In this document: piece by piece, positions 1 through 9,651 of the stretch
Numbering within the stretch: position 1 is the first letter of the stretch
Layout of the letters: each line of letters starts with the position of its first letter
DNA from: Labedella gwakjiensis
Lineage (GTDB): Bacteria > Actinomycetota > Actinomycetes > Actinomycetales > Microbacteriaceae
NCBI RefSeq assembly: GCF_003014675.1
Contig: NZ_PYAU01000001.1
Coordinates: 310,001-374,000 of the forward strand
Length of the DNA: 64,000 nucleotides
Reading direction: 5' to 3'
Notes under the pieces: generated by a model
Database searches by the model: none
What the model saw: the letters and a program-made list of their open reading frames with translations, nothing else
Told to the model about the DNA's origin: nothing
Program-made: the position numbers and the translations under genes

Positions 1-411
1 GACGCGGAAGTCGGCCGCCGGGGCCGGGTTGGTGGATTCACCGCGCACCACGGCGACGACGGTGAGGCCGATGATGCCGTGCTCGGCCGGGTCGCCGAGG
101 GATTGTCCGGCGATGTGGTCCTCATAGTCGACGGTGAACCAGTCGATGGAGAGGCCGGGGAGCTGATCGAGCGCCGTGAGCGACTCGGTGATGCGGGTTC
201 CGCCGAGGAGCTCTGCGAGGGTGTGCGCCTCGTCCTCCGAGAGCCTGAGCGACACCTTGGTGGCGTTGGATCCGTCTTCGTCGTCCGAGAACGTGACGAG
301 GTCGCTGTGCCCGGACCGGTGGGCGATCACGCCGACCTTTCCGCCGTCGTCCGTGATGAAGGAGTGCAGGACACCGACACCCGGGAGCTTGACCCGCCGC
401 ACGTCGACCAT
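1..411 (-). CDS. cation/proton antiporter regulatory subunit (KhtT-like), C-terminus off the left edge
   Basis: ATG at 409-411, read leftwards for 137 codons without a stop; the gene continues outside the window. The product begins MVDVRRVKLPGVGVLHSF, contains IAHRSGHSDLVTF, and near the edge runs into GIIGLTVVAVVRGE, the pattern of actinobacterial KhtT-type regulators whose C-terminal half is a TrkA-C/RCK-C domain. Such proteins gate a membrane K+/H+ antiporter (KhtU) usually encoded directly downstream, which would be left of the window. An AAGGGA ribosome site lies 8 nt before the ATG. Family assignment is by recognition of this pattern, not by search. Confidence 0.75.
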   Translation of the reverse strand, partial: MVDVRRVKLPGVGVLHSFITDDGGKVGVIAHRSGHSDLVTFSDDEDGSNATKVSLRLSEDEAHTLAELLGGTRITESLTALDQLPGLSIDWFTVDYEDHIAGQSLGDPAEHGIIGLTVVAVVRGESTNPAPAADFRV

Positions 412-667
412 CGCTCAATCCCTTCGTCCGACTACCCCTCCAGCCTACCCGCCCCCCGAACACACCCTCCCCGGACGGCGCCACTCCTCCACGCCCTCAG
501 CGAAAGGGCTACTCCCGAGCGAGGGCCCTAGTTTCAGCTGACGCCCTCGGCACAGATGTGTAGCCGTCGACGCCTCCCTCGTCGTCCACAGCGGCAACCC
601 GGCGCTCGTCTCCCCCGAGGCGGCCATTCCCGGCCCGCGAGCACGAGCGAAGGAGGAACGTCGACGC
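412..667. other. 256-bp divergent intergenic region
   Basis: Lies between the KhtT-like gene and the frameshifted gene at 668. On the minus strand a TAGGCT box (RC at about 441-446) could be the -10 of the KhtT-like gene with a leader of roughly 25 nt. No RNA gene, repeat or further coding region is apparent. Confidence 0.4.
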
Positions 668-1637
668 ATGCCATCCGTTTTCGACGCACCCGACTACCCG
701 TTCGACTTCACCGCGACCCGACGCAGTGGAGGACGCACACCGCCGTCGCCAGCAGCCGAGGGCCTGCACCGGGTTCGGCGCGGGGTGTACGTGCCGACCG
801 AGAAGTGGTCGGCGATGGATCCGGACGACAGGTATCGCGCGTTCATCCATGCCACGCTGGCCTGCTCGCCGACCGCGCCTGTTCTCAGCCACTTCTCCGC
901 CGCAGCGATCCATCACCTACCGATCGTCGGGTCGTGGCCGGAGACCGTGCACACGATCATCGATGAGGCGTCCGGGGTCGCTCCTCTGGGCTCTACAGCC
1001 GGCACCGGACGTCCCGACCACCTGCGATCGTGGTCGTGGGCGGCGTCAACTGCACGGCTCTCGAGCGGACCATCGTCGACGTCGCCCGCTCGGGAGCGCG
1101 CGCCTCGGCGCTCGCGATGGCGGATCACGCAATGTCGCGGGGCATGACGAGCGCCAGGGCCCTGTTGGATGAAGACTCGGCCCTCGGTCCCGGCCGTGGA
1201 TCTCAGCAGAGCCGGCACTGCTCTCGATGGCGTCGTCCCTCTCCGCGAACGGCGGAGAGTCCTTCGTGCGTCTCCTTCTCCACGACGCCGGCTTCGTGCC
1301 TCCGCGGCTGCAACATCGCTATGACGACGACGCGGGCCTCGTGGGATACGTCGACTTCGCGTGGCCCGACCTCGGAATCGTCCTCGAGTTCGATGGTCGA
1401 CGGAAGTACTCCGCCGCAGAATTCGCGGCAGGACGAACTCCGGAGGAGGTCGTCTGGGCGGAGAAGCGCTGCGAGGATCGACTCCGCGCGCTGGGCCTCC
1501 AGGTTCTCCGTGTCACCTGGGAGGACCTCGGCGGGCAGAACCCCGCCGTCGTGGCGATGGTCGCTTCCGCAGGAGTCACTCGACGGCCGCAGATCGGCAT
1601 CGAGGGCGCCAGGTATACCTGGCGCCCTCGATCGTGA
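668..1637 (+). pseudogene. AbiEi-like / DUF559-domain protein, broken by two frameshifts
   Basis: Three reading frames join into one recognisable protein. From ATG 668 (preceded by GAAGGAGGA) the first frame gives a winged-helix-like N-terminus with GLHRVRRGVYVP and LSHFSAAAIHHLP. Near 970 it must shift to the frame reading VGGVNCTALERTIVDVARSG, and near 1171 to a third frame reading GLVGYVDFAWPDLGIVLEFDGRRKY and LQVLRVTWEDL, the DUF559/Vsr-like nuclease fold. The family in Microbacteriaceae is about 300 aa and resembles type IV antitoxin AbiEi plus a DUF559 domain. Two shifts in the same gene suggest real decay rather than one sequencing error. The stop lies at 1635-1637, overlapping a palindrome. 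Confidence 0.75.
1599..1632. terminator. perfect 34-bp palindrome, likely bidirectional terminator
   Basis: Arms of 17 bp (1599-1615 and 1616-1632) are perfectly self-complementary with the centre TATA. It sits between the convergent broken gene and glpD and overlaps the last codons of the former. There is no T-tract on either side, which is common in high-GC actinobacteria. Confidence 0.6.
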
Positions 1638-1649
1638 GTAGCTCCTTCG

Positions 1650-3380
1650 TCAGTCGGTGACGGCCGCGATATCGGGGGCCTCGAGACGCACACGATCGGC
1701 GGATTCGTCGTCCGGCTGCTCCTGCGACGCCCGCTCGGCCGCGACACGCTTGAGGTAGTTCTGCACTTCGCGTTCCGTGCGCTCCTCGTCCCAGCCGAGG
1801 ACGTCGGCCATGAGTGCCGCGGCGATCGGCGCGGCCGACACTCCGCGATCCCATGCCTCGATCGAGATGCGGGTGCGTCGCGCCAGCACGTCCTCGAGGT
1901 GAAGGGCCCCCTCGTGCGATGCCGCGTAGACGACTTCCGCCTGCAGGTAGTCGTCGGCTCCCGGAAGGGGCTCGGCGAGCTCCGGTCGGTTCCGGATCAG
2001 GTCGAGGAGTTCGTCGGTGAGAACCCCGTACCGGTTCAGGAGATGCTCGATACGCACCTTGTGGACGCCGAACGCCCGGGCGATCTTGCCCCGCTTGTTC
2101 CACGCCGCCTGGTATCCCTCAGCACCGAGCAAGGCGATGTCCTGGGTGGTCGAGGGTGGGATCCGTCCGTCGAGGGCGTCGGCGGCCGCGTCGATCGCGT
2201 CCTTCGCCATGATCCGATAGGTGGTCCACTTGCCGCCCGCGACCACGACGAGTCCGGGGACGGAGTGGGTGACGATGTGCTCCCGGGAGAGCTTCGACGT
2301 CTGGTCGCTCTCGCCCGCCAGCAGGGGGCGGAGACCGGCGTAGACGCCTTCGACGTCCTCGCGAGTGAGCGGTACGGCGAGCACCTGGTTGACATGCTCG
2401 AGGATGTAGTCGATGTCCGCCGCCGTCGCCGCCGGGTGCGCCTTGTCGAGATTCCAGTCCGTGTCCGTCGTGCCGATGATCCAGTGCCGACCCCACGGGA
2501 TCACGAACAGCACGCTCTTCTCGGTGCGGAGGATCATGCCCATCGTCGACTGGAAGCGGTCGCGCGGCACGAGGAGGTGGACACCCTTGGACGCACGCAC
2601 CTTGAACTGACCGCGCTCCCCCACCAGGGCCTGGGTGTCGTCCGTCCAGACACCCGTCGCGTTCACGACCTGCTTCGCGCGGATCTCGAACGTCTCGCCG
2701 GTCTGCAAGTCGTGCGCGGTGACGCCGACGACCCTCTGACCGACCTTGATGAAGCCCTCGACGCGCACGCGGCTCGCGACGTGGGCGCCGTAGAACGATG
2801 CGGTGCGGGCGAGTGACGAGACGTAGCGCGCATCGTCGACCTGCGCGTCGTAGTAGGTGAGCCCACCCGTGAAGGCGTTCGCCGCGAGGGAGGGGATCGA
2901 GCGCTGGATCTGACGCTTGCTGAGGTGACGGTGGTGCGGGACGCCGGGAGGGCGTCCTCCCGAGTAGCTGAAGATGTCGTACAGGAACATGCCCGCACCG
3001 ATGTAGAACCGTTCCCATACGGGCTTGGTGAGCGGGTACAGGAACCGCACCGGCTTCACGAGGTGGGGGGCGATCCTCTGCAGGAGGAGCCCGCGCTCGA
3101 TGAGCGCCTCGCGGACGAGTCCGAAGTCGAGCTGCTCGAGGTAGCGGATGCCGCCGTGCACGAGCTTCGACGACCGGCTCGACGTTCCGCTCGCCCAGTC
3201 GCGGGCCTCGAGGAGACCCGTGGAGAGTCCGCGGGTCACGGCGTCGAGCGCCGCGCCCGTGCCGACGATGCCGCCTCCGACGACGAGGACGTCGAGCTCC
3301 TTCGACTTCAAGGCCTCGATCGCTGCGAGTCGCTCCTCCGGCCCGATCTTGTTGGACCGTGAAACAGAATTCTGGGCCAT
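1650..3380 (-). CDS. glpD: aerobic glycerol-3-phosphate dehydrogenase
   Basis: 576-aa FAD-dependent dehydrogenase that oxidises sn-glycerol-3-phosphate to dihydroxyacetone phosphate at the membrane and passes electrons to quinone. The N-terminal FAD-binding loop VLVVGGGIVGTGAALDA is followed by the family signature SRSSKLVHGGIRYLEQ; later GRHWIIGTTDTDWN and VVAGGKWTTYR are typical of GlpD, with a helical C-terminal DAO_C-type domain. Two ATG codons are adjacent (3383 and 3380); the GGAGG at 3386-3390 is 5 nt from the second, so 3380 is chosen. No glpK or glpF is near. The 3' end faces the palindrome at 1599. Confidence 0.93.
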   Translation of the reverse strand: MAQNSVSRSNKIGPEERLAAIEALKSKELDVLVVGGGIVGTGAALDAVTRGLSTGLLEARDWASGTSSRSSKLVHGGIRYLEQLDFGLVREALIERGLLLQRIAPHLVKPVRFLYPLTKPVWERFYIGAGMFLYDIFSYSGGRPPGVPHHRHLSKRQIQRSIPSLAANAFTGGLTYYDAQVDDARYVSSLARTASFYGAHVASRVRVEGFIKVGQRVVGVTAHDLQTGETFEIRAKQVVNATGVWTDDTQALVGERGQFKVRASKGVHLLVPRDRFQSTMGMILRTEKSVLFVIPWGRHWIIGTTDTDWNLDKAHPAATAADIDYILEHVNQVLAVPLTREDVEGVYAGLRPLLAGESDQTSKLSREHIVTHSVPGLVVVAGGKWTTYRIMAKDAIDAAADALDGRIPPSTTQDIALLGAEGYQAAWNKRGKIARAFGVHKVRIEHLLNRYGVLTDELLDLIRNRPELAEPLPGADDYLQAEVVYAASHEGALHLEDVLARRTRISIEAWDRGVSAAPIAAALMADVLGWDEERTEREVQNYLKRVAAERASQEQPDDESADRVRLEAPDIAAVTD

Positions 3381-3433
3381 CATCGCCTCCAAAAGGACGT
3401 CAGCAGAGGGACCCGACGGCCCCGTTTTCGACG

Positions 3434-4558
3434 CTACTGCACGGGGTAGGGGGCGACAACCACCTCTACCCGCTGGAACTCTTTGAGATCGCTGTACCCG
3501 GTGGTGGCCATCGACCTCCGGAGCGCTCCCACGAGGTTCGCCGTGCCGTCGACCGTGGTCGCCGGCCCGTAGAGGACCTCCTCGAGCGACCCGACCTGGC
3601 CGACCTCGACACGGCGTCCGCGCGGAAGCTGCGAGTGGTAGGCCTCGGTCCCCCAGTGGAACCCGCCACCGGGCGCATCGGAGGCGCGCGCCAGCGTCGT
3701 TCCGAGCATGACCGCGTCGGCTCCGCACGCGATCGCCTTCACGATGTCACCGGATGATCCGAGACCGCCGTCGGCGATCACGTGCACGTACCGGCCGCCG
3801 GACTCGTCGAGGTAGTCGCGTCGGGCACCCGCGACGTCGGCGACGGCCGTCGCCATCGGCGCGTGGATCCCGAGGGACGCGCGCGTCGTCGACGCCGCTC
3901 CCCCGCCGAAGCCCACGAGGACGCCGGCCGCGCCCGTGCGCATGAGGTGGAGCGCCGCCGTGTAGGTGGCCGCGCCGCCCACGATGACCGGGACGTCGAG
4001 CTCGTAGATGAACTCCTTGAGGTTGAGCGGCTCCTGGTTCTTGGAGACGTGCTCGGCCGAGACCGTGGTCCCGCGGATGACGAAGATGTCGACACCCGCC
4101 TCGACGACGGTGTTGTACAGCTCCTGCGTGCGCTGAGGCGACAGGGCGCCGGCCACGGTGACACCGGCCTCGCGGATCTCGGCGAGGCGCTGTGTGACGA
4201 GCTCCGGACGGATCGGCGCGGAGTAGAGCTCCTGCATGCGAGCTGTCGCCTGGGCGGCAGGGAGCGACCGGATCTCGGCGAGCACGGGCTCCGGGTCGTC
4301 ATAACGCGTCCAGACGCCCTCGAGGTCGAGGACACCGAGTCCGCCGAGCTGTCCGATCATGATCGCCGTCCTCGGCGACACCACGGAATCCATCGGGGCG
4401 GCGAGGATCGGGGTCGCGAACTGGAACGCGTCGATGCTCCACGTCACCGAGACGTCCTCGGGGTCGCGCGTGCGGCGGGACGGCACGATGGCGACATCGT
4501 CGAACGAATAGGCCCGGCGGGCGCGCTTGGCGCGGCCGATCTCAACTTCCATGCTCAC
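3434..4558 (-). CDS. guaB3: GuaB3-family IMP dehydrogenase-related protein
   Basis: 374-aa TIM-barrel protein of the actinobacterial GuaB3 family: start MEVEIGRAKRARRAYSFDD, VAIVPSRRTRDPEDV, then GGLGVLDLEGVWTRYDDP and a GSSGDIVKAIACGADAVMLG nucleotide-binding loop. It lacks CBS domains and the canonical GSICTTR catalytic loop of true IMP dehydrogenases, so IMPDH activity is doubtful; the actual reaction is not settled by sequence. It lies directly downstream of guaB on the same strand but is separated from it by a strong hairpin. GTG 4558 is chosen because TAGGCT ends 6 nt before it; ATG 4552 is the alternative. Confidence 0.88.
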   Translation of the reverse strand: MSMEVEIGRAKRARRAYSFDDVAIVPSRRTRDPEDVSVTWSIDAFQFATPILAAPMDSVVSPRTAIMIGQLGGLGVLDLEGVWTRYDDPEPVLAEIRSLPAAQATARMQELYSAPIRPELVTQRLAEIREAGVTVAGALSPQRTQELYNTVVEAGVDIFVIRGTTVSAEHVSKNQEPLNLKEFIYELDVPVIVGGAATYTAALHLMRTGAAGVLVGFGGGAASTTRASLGIHAPMATAVADVAGARRDYLDESGGRYVHVIADGGLGSSGDIVKAIACGADAVMLGTTLARASDAPGGGFHWGTEAYHSQLPRGRRVEVGQVGSLEEVLYGPATTVDGTANLVGALRRSMATTGYSDLKEFQRVEVVVAPYPVQ

Positions 4559-4564
4559 GGGGTA

Positions 4565-4570
4565 AGCCTA
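4565..4570 (-). promoter_or_regulatory. -10 box TAGGCT for guaB3, leaderless arrangement
   Basis: On the minus strand TAGGCT is separated by 6 nt from the GTG at 4558, so transcription should start at or within 1-2 nt of the start codon. No convincing -35 is seen. Confidence 0.5.
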
Positions 4571-4592
4571 CCGGCGTGCACCGACGGACGCC

Positions 4593-4630
4593 GATCGGGC
4601 CCCGAACGCATACGCGTTCGGGGCCCGATC
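4593..4630 (-). terminator. terminator of guaB
   Basis: Perfect 17-bp stem (4593-4609 with 4614-4630) and a 4-nt ATAC loop, 21 nt past the guaB stop on the minus strand. It separates guaB from guaB3, fitting the separate guaB3 promoter. Confidence 0.8.
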
Positions 4631-4650
4631 AGGGTGATGGTGCGGATGGA

Positions 4651-6159
<1,509 letters not shown>

Positions 6160-6293
6160 TCAGTGTGCGATGTTCCCGCGGGCGAGCGGGCGCACTCGTC
6201 GGGCCCGGCCTGTTTGTACCATCTTAAAGCGCAATGCACGGAGTGCTATTCCCACAGTGCATAATTGCCCAACGCCACTCGTCAGGGGCGCGA

Positions 6294-6359
6294 AACATGA
6301 CCGTCATGTTGAGGCCGTAGCCTCAAGCACCGTCACATGGCACTGGACGAGGCTACGGC
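6294..6359 (+). promoter_or_regulatory. palindromes in the leader of livH
   Basis: Within the 241-bp gap shared with guaB. A 17-bp palindrome (AACATGAC-C-GTCATGTT, 6294-6310) is the size of a dimeric repressor site. Just downstream, GCCGTAGCCTC (6314-6324) pairs with GAGGCTACGGC (6349-6359) across 24 nt; the left arm can instead fold locally (GAGGC/GCCTC, 6311-6324) and the right arm overlaps GGCGA/TCGCC (6358-6369). The alternatives look like a leader able to switch structure. Confidence 0.35.
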
Positions 6360-6391
6360 GACATCGCCGTCGCCTCCTGGGAGGTAATTCC

Positions 6392-7711
6392 TTGCACGCA
6401 GGTAAGACATCGGGACGCGTTCCGCGACCCGTCGCACTCGTTCTGGCGACGCTCTTCGCGGCCCTCGCCCTCCTCGGCGTGGGGTCGTCGGTCGCATCCG
6501 CGTCCACGGACCCGAGCGAGGAGCCCTCCGGCCCCGTCCTCTCGATCGGGGGCATCCTCCGCGACGGCGACGATCCTGTCGAAGGGGTCGAGATCACCGT
6601 AGAGGGCGGCGGCTTCGAGCAGACGGCGATCTCGGACGAGAACGGACGCTGGAGCGTCGAGGTCCCCGAGGAAGGCGACTACACCGTCACCCTCGACCCC
6701 GACACCCTGCCGGACGGACTCGACCTCCGCGACCCCGAGAGGACGACCGCGAACGTCTCGGCCGACGAATGGCAGACGAACTCCATCTCGCGACTGTTCC
6801 CGCTCGGTGAGGACACCCGGCAGACGTCCGGGTTCGCCGACCTGTTCCTCCAGCGCCTCGTCTCGGGCCTCAACTTCGGCCTCCTCGTCGCGCTCGCAGC
6901 GATCGGTATCACGCTGATCTTCGGAACGACCGGGCTCAACAACTTCGCCCACGGCGAGATGGTGACCTTCGGCGGGATCCTCTCGTGGGTCTTCGCGGTC
7001 CTCCTCGGCCTCAACATCTTCATCGCCATCCCCATCGTGGTGATCCTCGGAGCCGCATTCGGCTATCTGCAGGACACGGTCCTCTGGCGACCACTGAGGC
7101 GGAAGGGGGTGAAGCTCGTTCAAGCGATGATCGTGAGCATCGGTCTCGCGATCTTCCTGCGCTACTTCTACCTCTTCATGGTCGGCGGTGACACCAAGAC
7201 GATGAACGTCGGCCTGTCGGACGCCATCGTGATCGGGCCCGTGCGCATCACCACCGGTTCGCTCCTCAGCATGGGGCTCTCGGTGGTCGTCCTCGTCGCC
7301 GTCGGTCTGTTCCTCACCCGCACCCGGACCGGCAAGGCGACGCGAGCAGTGTCGGACAACCCGTCGCTCGCGGCCGCATCGGGCATCGACGTCGATCGCA
7401 TCATCCGCACCGTCTGGATCATCGCCGGTGGTCTCGCCGGACTGGCCGGTGTGATGCTCGCCCTGTACCGGCAGGTCTCGTGGGACATGGGACAGCAGGT
7501 GCTGCTCCTGATGTTCGCCGCCGTGACCCTCGGCGGCCTCGGATCGGCGTACGGTGCTCTCGTGGGATCCATCGTCGTCGGGCTCTTCGTCGAACTCTCG
7601 ACCCTCTTCATCCCCGCCGACCTCAAGTACGCGGCGGCTCTCATCGTTTTGATCGTCGTGCTGTTGGTCCGCCCCCAGGGGATTCTCGGACGCCGCGAGC
7701 GGATCGGCTAG
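6392..7711 (+). CDS. livH: branched-chain amino acid-type ABC permease (LivH family) with N-terminal extracytoplasmic domain
   Basis: 439 aa from TTG 6392, chosen because GGGAGG lies 8 nt upstream and the product then begins with a signal-peptide-like segment (about 1-37, hydrophobic VALVLATLFAALALLG, AxA-type end). Residues about 48-130 form a small beta-sandwich resembling a carboxypeptidase regulatory-like domain (GVEITVEGGG, ISDENGRWSVEVPEEGDY). From about 150 it is a LivH permease: LVALAAIGITLIFGTTGLNN, AHGEMVTFGG, and C-terminal TLGGLGSAYGALVGS, LLVRPQGILG. It is first in the livHMGF operon and should import a branched-chain or related amino acid or amide. Ordinary LivH is near 300 aa, so the front 150 residues are an addition. 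Confidence 0.85.
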   Translation: MHAGKTSGRVPRPVALVLATLFAALALLGVGSSVASASTDPSEEPSGPVLSIGGILRDGDDPVEGVEITVEGGGFEQTAISDENGRWSVEVPEEGDYTVTLDPDTLPDGLDLRDPERTTANVSADEWQTNSISRLFPLGEDTRQTSGFADLFLQRLVSGLNFGLLVALAAIGITLIFGTTGLNNFAHGEMVTFGGILSWVFAVLLGLNIFIAIPIVVILGAAFGYLQDTVLWRPLRRKGVKLVQAMIVSIGLAIFLRYFYLFMVGGDTKTMNVGLSDAIVIGPVRITTGSLLSMGLSVVVLVAVGLFLTRTRTGKATRAVSDNPSLAAASGIDVDRIIRTVWIIAGGLAGLAGVMLALYRQVSWDMGQQVLLLMFAAVTLGGLGSAYGALVGSIVVGLFVELSTLFIPADLKYAAALIVLIVVLLVRPQGILGRRERIG

Positions 7712-7721
7712 GAAGGAAATC

Positions 7722-8702
7722 ATGGACTGGGGAAACATCTTCAGCAATGCCGTCGGCGAGCTCATCAGCCCGACCACCGCGGCATACGCCCTCGCGGCGA
7801 TCGGTCTCGGTGTGCACTTCGGCTACACCGGTCTGCTCAACTTCGGCCAGGCGGCCTTCATGCTCATCGGCGCCTACGGCTTCGCCATCCCGACGATCGA
7901 GTTCGGGGCTCCTCTCCCGGTCGCCGTCCTCTGCGCACTCATCGCGTCGGTTCTCTTCGCGCTGTTCCTCGGCATCCCGACGTTGAGGCTCCGAGCCGAC
8001 TATCTCGCGATCGTCACGATCGCGGCCGCAGAAGTGGTCCGGTACATCGTCACGACGACGGGTCTGACCGACGTCACCGGCGCCGCCAACGGGCTCTCGG
8101 GGTTCAAGGGCACGTTCGCGGCCAGCAATCCGATCCCTGACGGCACCTACGGCTTCGGTCCGTTCACGTACAACGCCTACGATTGGTGGGTCCGCATCGT
8201 CGGTTGGGGCCTCGTCATCCTCGCGAGCGTGCTCGTGTTCCTCCTGATGCGCAGCCCGTGGGGCCGCATCGTCAAGGGCATCCGTGAGGATGAGGACGCC
8301 GTGCGCAGCCTCGGCAAGAACGTCTTCTCCTACAAGATGCAGGCGCTCGTCATGGGTGGCGTGATGGGGTCGGTCGCCGGCATCATCTTCATCCTCCCCC
8401 GCGCGGTGCAGCCGGCCAACTACACGACCGGTCTCACCTTCTTCATCTGGACGATCATGCTCCTCGGAGGAGCCGCGACGATCTTCGGACCGATCATCGG
8501 CGCCATGATCTTCTGGGTCGTGCTCTCGCTCACGCAGGGCGTGCTCTACGGGGCGATCGAGTCGGGCTTCCTCGGCTTCCTCTCCACCACGCAGGCCGGT
8601 CAGATCCGCTTCATGCTCGTGGGTGTGGCTCTCATGCTGCTTGTCATATTCCGTCCACAGGGCATCTTCGGCAACAAGAAGGAGCTGAGCTTCAGTGTCT
8701 GA
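7722..8702 (+). CDS. livM: branched-chain amino acid-type ABC permease (LivM family)
   Basis: 326-aa integral membrane permease pairing with LivH in the inner membrane. Typical features: ALAAIGLGVHFGYTGLLNFG, QAAFMLIGAYG, the EAA-like loop GRIVKGIREDEDAVRSLGKN that contacts the ATPases, and the C-terminal FRPQGIFGNKKEL. ATG 7722 is preceded by AAGGAA and lies 10 nt after livH. The 3' end overlaps the livG start by 8 nt, indicating translational coupling. Exact substrate is not readable from sequence. Confidence 0.92.
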   Translation: MDWGNIFSNAVGELISPTTAAYALAAIGLGVHFGYTGLLNFGQAAFMLIGAYGFAIPTIEFGAPLPVAVLCALIASVLFALFLGIPTLRLRADYLAIVTIAAAEVVRYIVTTTGLTDVTGAANGLSGFKGTFAASNPIPDGTYGFGPFTYNAYDWWVRIVGWGLVILASVLVFLLMRSPWGRIVKGIREDEDAVRSLGKNVFSYKMQALVMGGVMGSVAGIIFILPRAVQPANYTTGLTFFIWTIMLLGGAATIFGPIIGAMIFWVVLSLTQGVLYGAIESGFLGFLSTTQAGQIRFMLVGVALMLLVIFRPQGIFGNKKELSFSV

Positions 8703-9651
8703 TCCCACCACCGGAGGCACGACGCCCCCCGATGCCATCCCCACGACCCATCCCTTCGTGAAGGGGCAGGTCGGCCCCGGATGCGAGAAGGTCGATCCGA
8801 TCGTCGTCGCCGACGCCGTCTCCCGCAGCTTCGGCGGACTCACGGCGGTCGACGTCGCGCACCTCGAGATCCCCCGCGGCAAGATCACCGCTCTGATCGG
8901 ACCGAACGGCGCGGGCAAGACGACCATGTTCAATCTCCTGACGGGGTTCGACAAGCCGAACACCGGCACGTGGACGTTCAACGGTCGTTCGCTCGCGAAC
9001 GTCCCTGCCTTCAAGGTGGCTCGTGCGGGAATGGTCCGGACGTTCCAGCTCACGAAGTCCCTCGGTCGCCTCACCGTGCTCCAGAACATGCTCCTGGGCG
9101 CGACGAAGCAGCCGGGCGAGAACGTCTTCACGGCGCTCGTCCGTCCGCTGTGGAAGGCGCGCGAGGCCGAGATCACCGTGAAGGCCGACGAGCTGCTCGA
9201 GCGCTTCAAGCTCGATGCGAAGCGCGAGGACTACGCCGCCTCCCTGTCGGGCGGTCAGCGCAAGCTCCTCGAGATGGCCCGGGCGCTCATGAGCGACCCG
9301 GAGCTCATCATGCTCGACGAGCCGATGGCCGGTGTGAACCCTGCCCTCACGCAGTCGCTGCTCGGCCACATCAAGAACCTGAAGTCCGACGGCACCTCCG
9401 TGCTGTTCGTCGAGCACGACATGCACATGGTGATGCACATCTCCGACTGGGTCATCGTCATGGCCGAGGGCAAGGTCGTGGCGGAGGGGCCGCCTGAGAC
9501 GGTGATGAAGGACCCCGCTGTGATCGACGCCTACCTGGGCGCCCACCACGACACGGACCTCGGCGACCTCACCGGTGGCCACAGCATCGTGGAGGACGCC
9601 CTGGCTGCGGCCCACGAGGTGCACGAGAAGTCCAAGGAGGACAAGGCATGA
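8695..9651 (+). CDS. livG: branched-chain amino acid-type ABC ATPase (LivG family)
   Basis: 318-aa ATPase: Walker A GPNGAGKTT, LivG-type Q-loop region VRTFQLTKSLGRLTVLQNM, signature LSGGQRKLLEMARALM, Walker B LIMLDEPMAGVNP, H-loop VLFVEHDMHMV. Starts at GTG 8695 inside the livM stop region with GAAGGAG 11 nt upstream. About 35 extra N-terminal residues (Pro/Thr-rich) and about 35 extra C-terminal residues flank the LivG core, which is usually near 255 aa. Works with LivF as the cytoplasmic ATPase dimer. Confidence 0.93.
   Translation: MSDPTTGGTTPPDAIPTTHPFVKGQVGPGCEKVDPIVVADAVSRSFGGLTAVDVAHLEIPRGKITALIGPNGAGKTTMFNLLTGFDKPNTGTWTFNGRSLANVPAFKVARAGMVRTFQLTKSLGRLTVLQNMLLGATKQPGENVFTALVRPLWKAREAEITVKADELLERFKLDAKREDYAASLSGGQRKLLEMARALMSDPELIMLDEPMAGVNPALTQSLLGHIKNLKSDGTSVLFVEHDMHMVMHISDWVIVMAEGKVVAEGPPETVMKDPAVIDAYLGAHHDTDLGDLTGGHSIVEDALAAAHEVHEKSKEDKA

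Noticed and set aside
3434-4558. Degenerate duplicate of guaB
   Set aside because: GuaB3 is a distinct conserved actinobacterial family with its own signatures, not a decaying copy.
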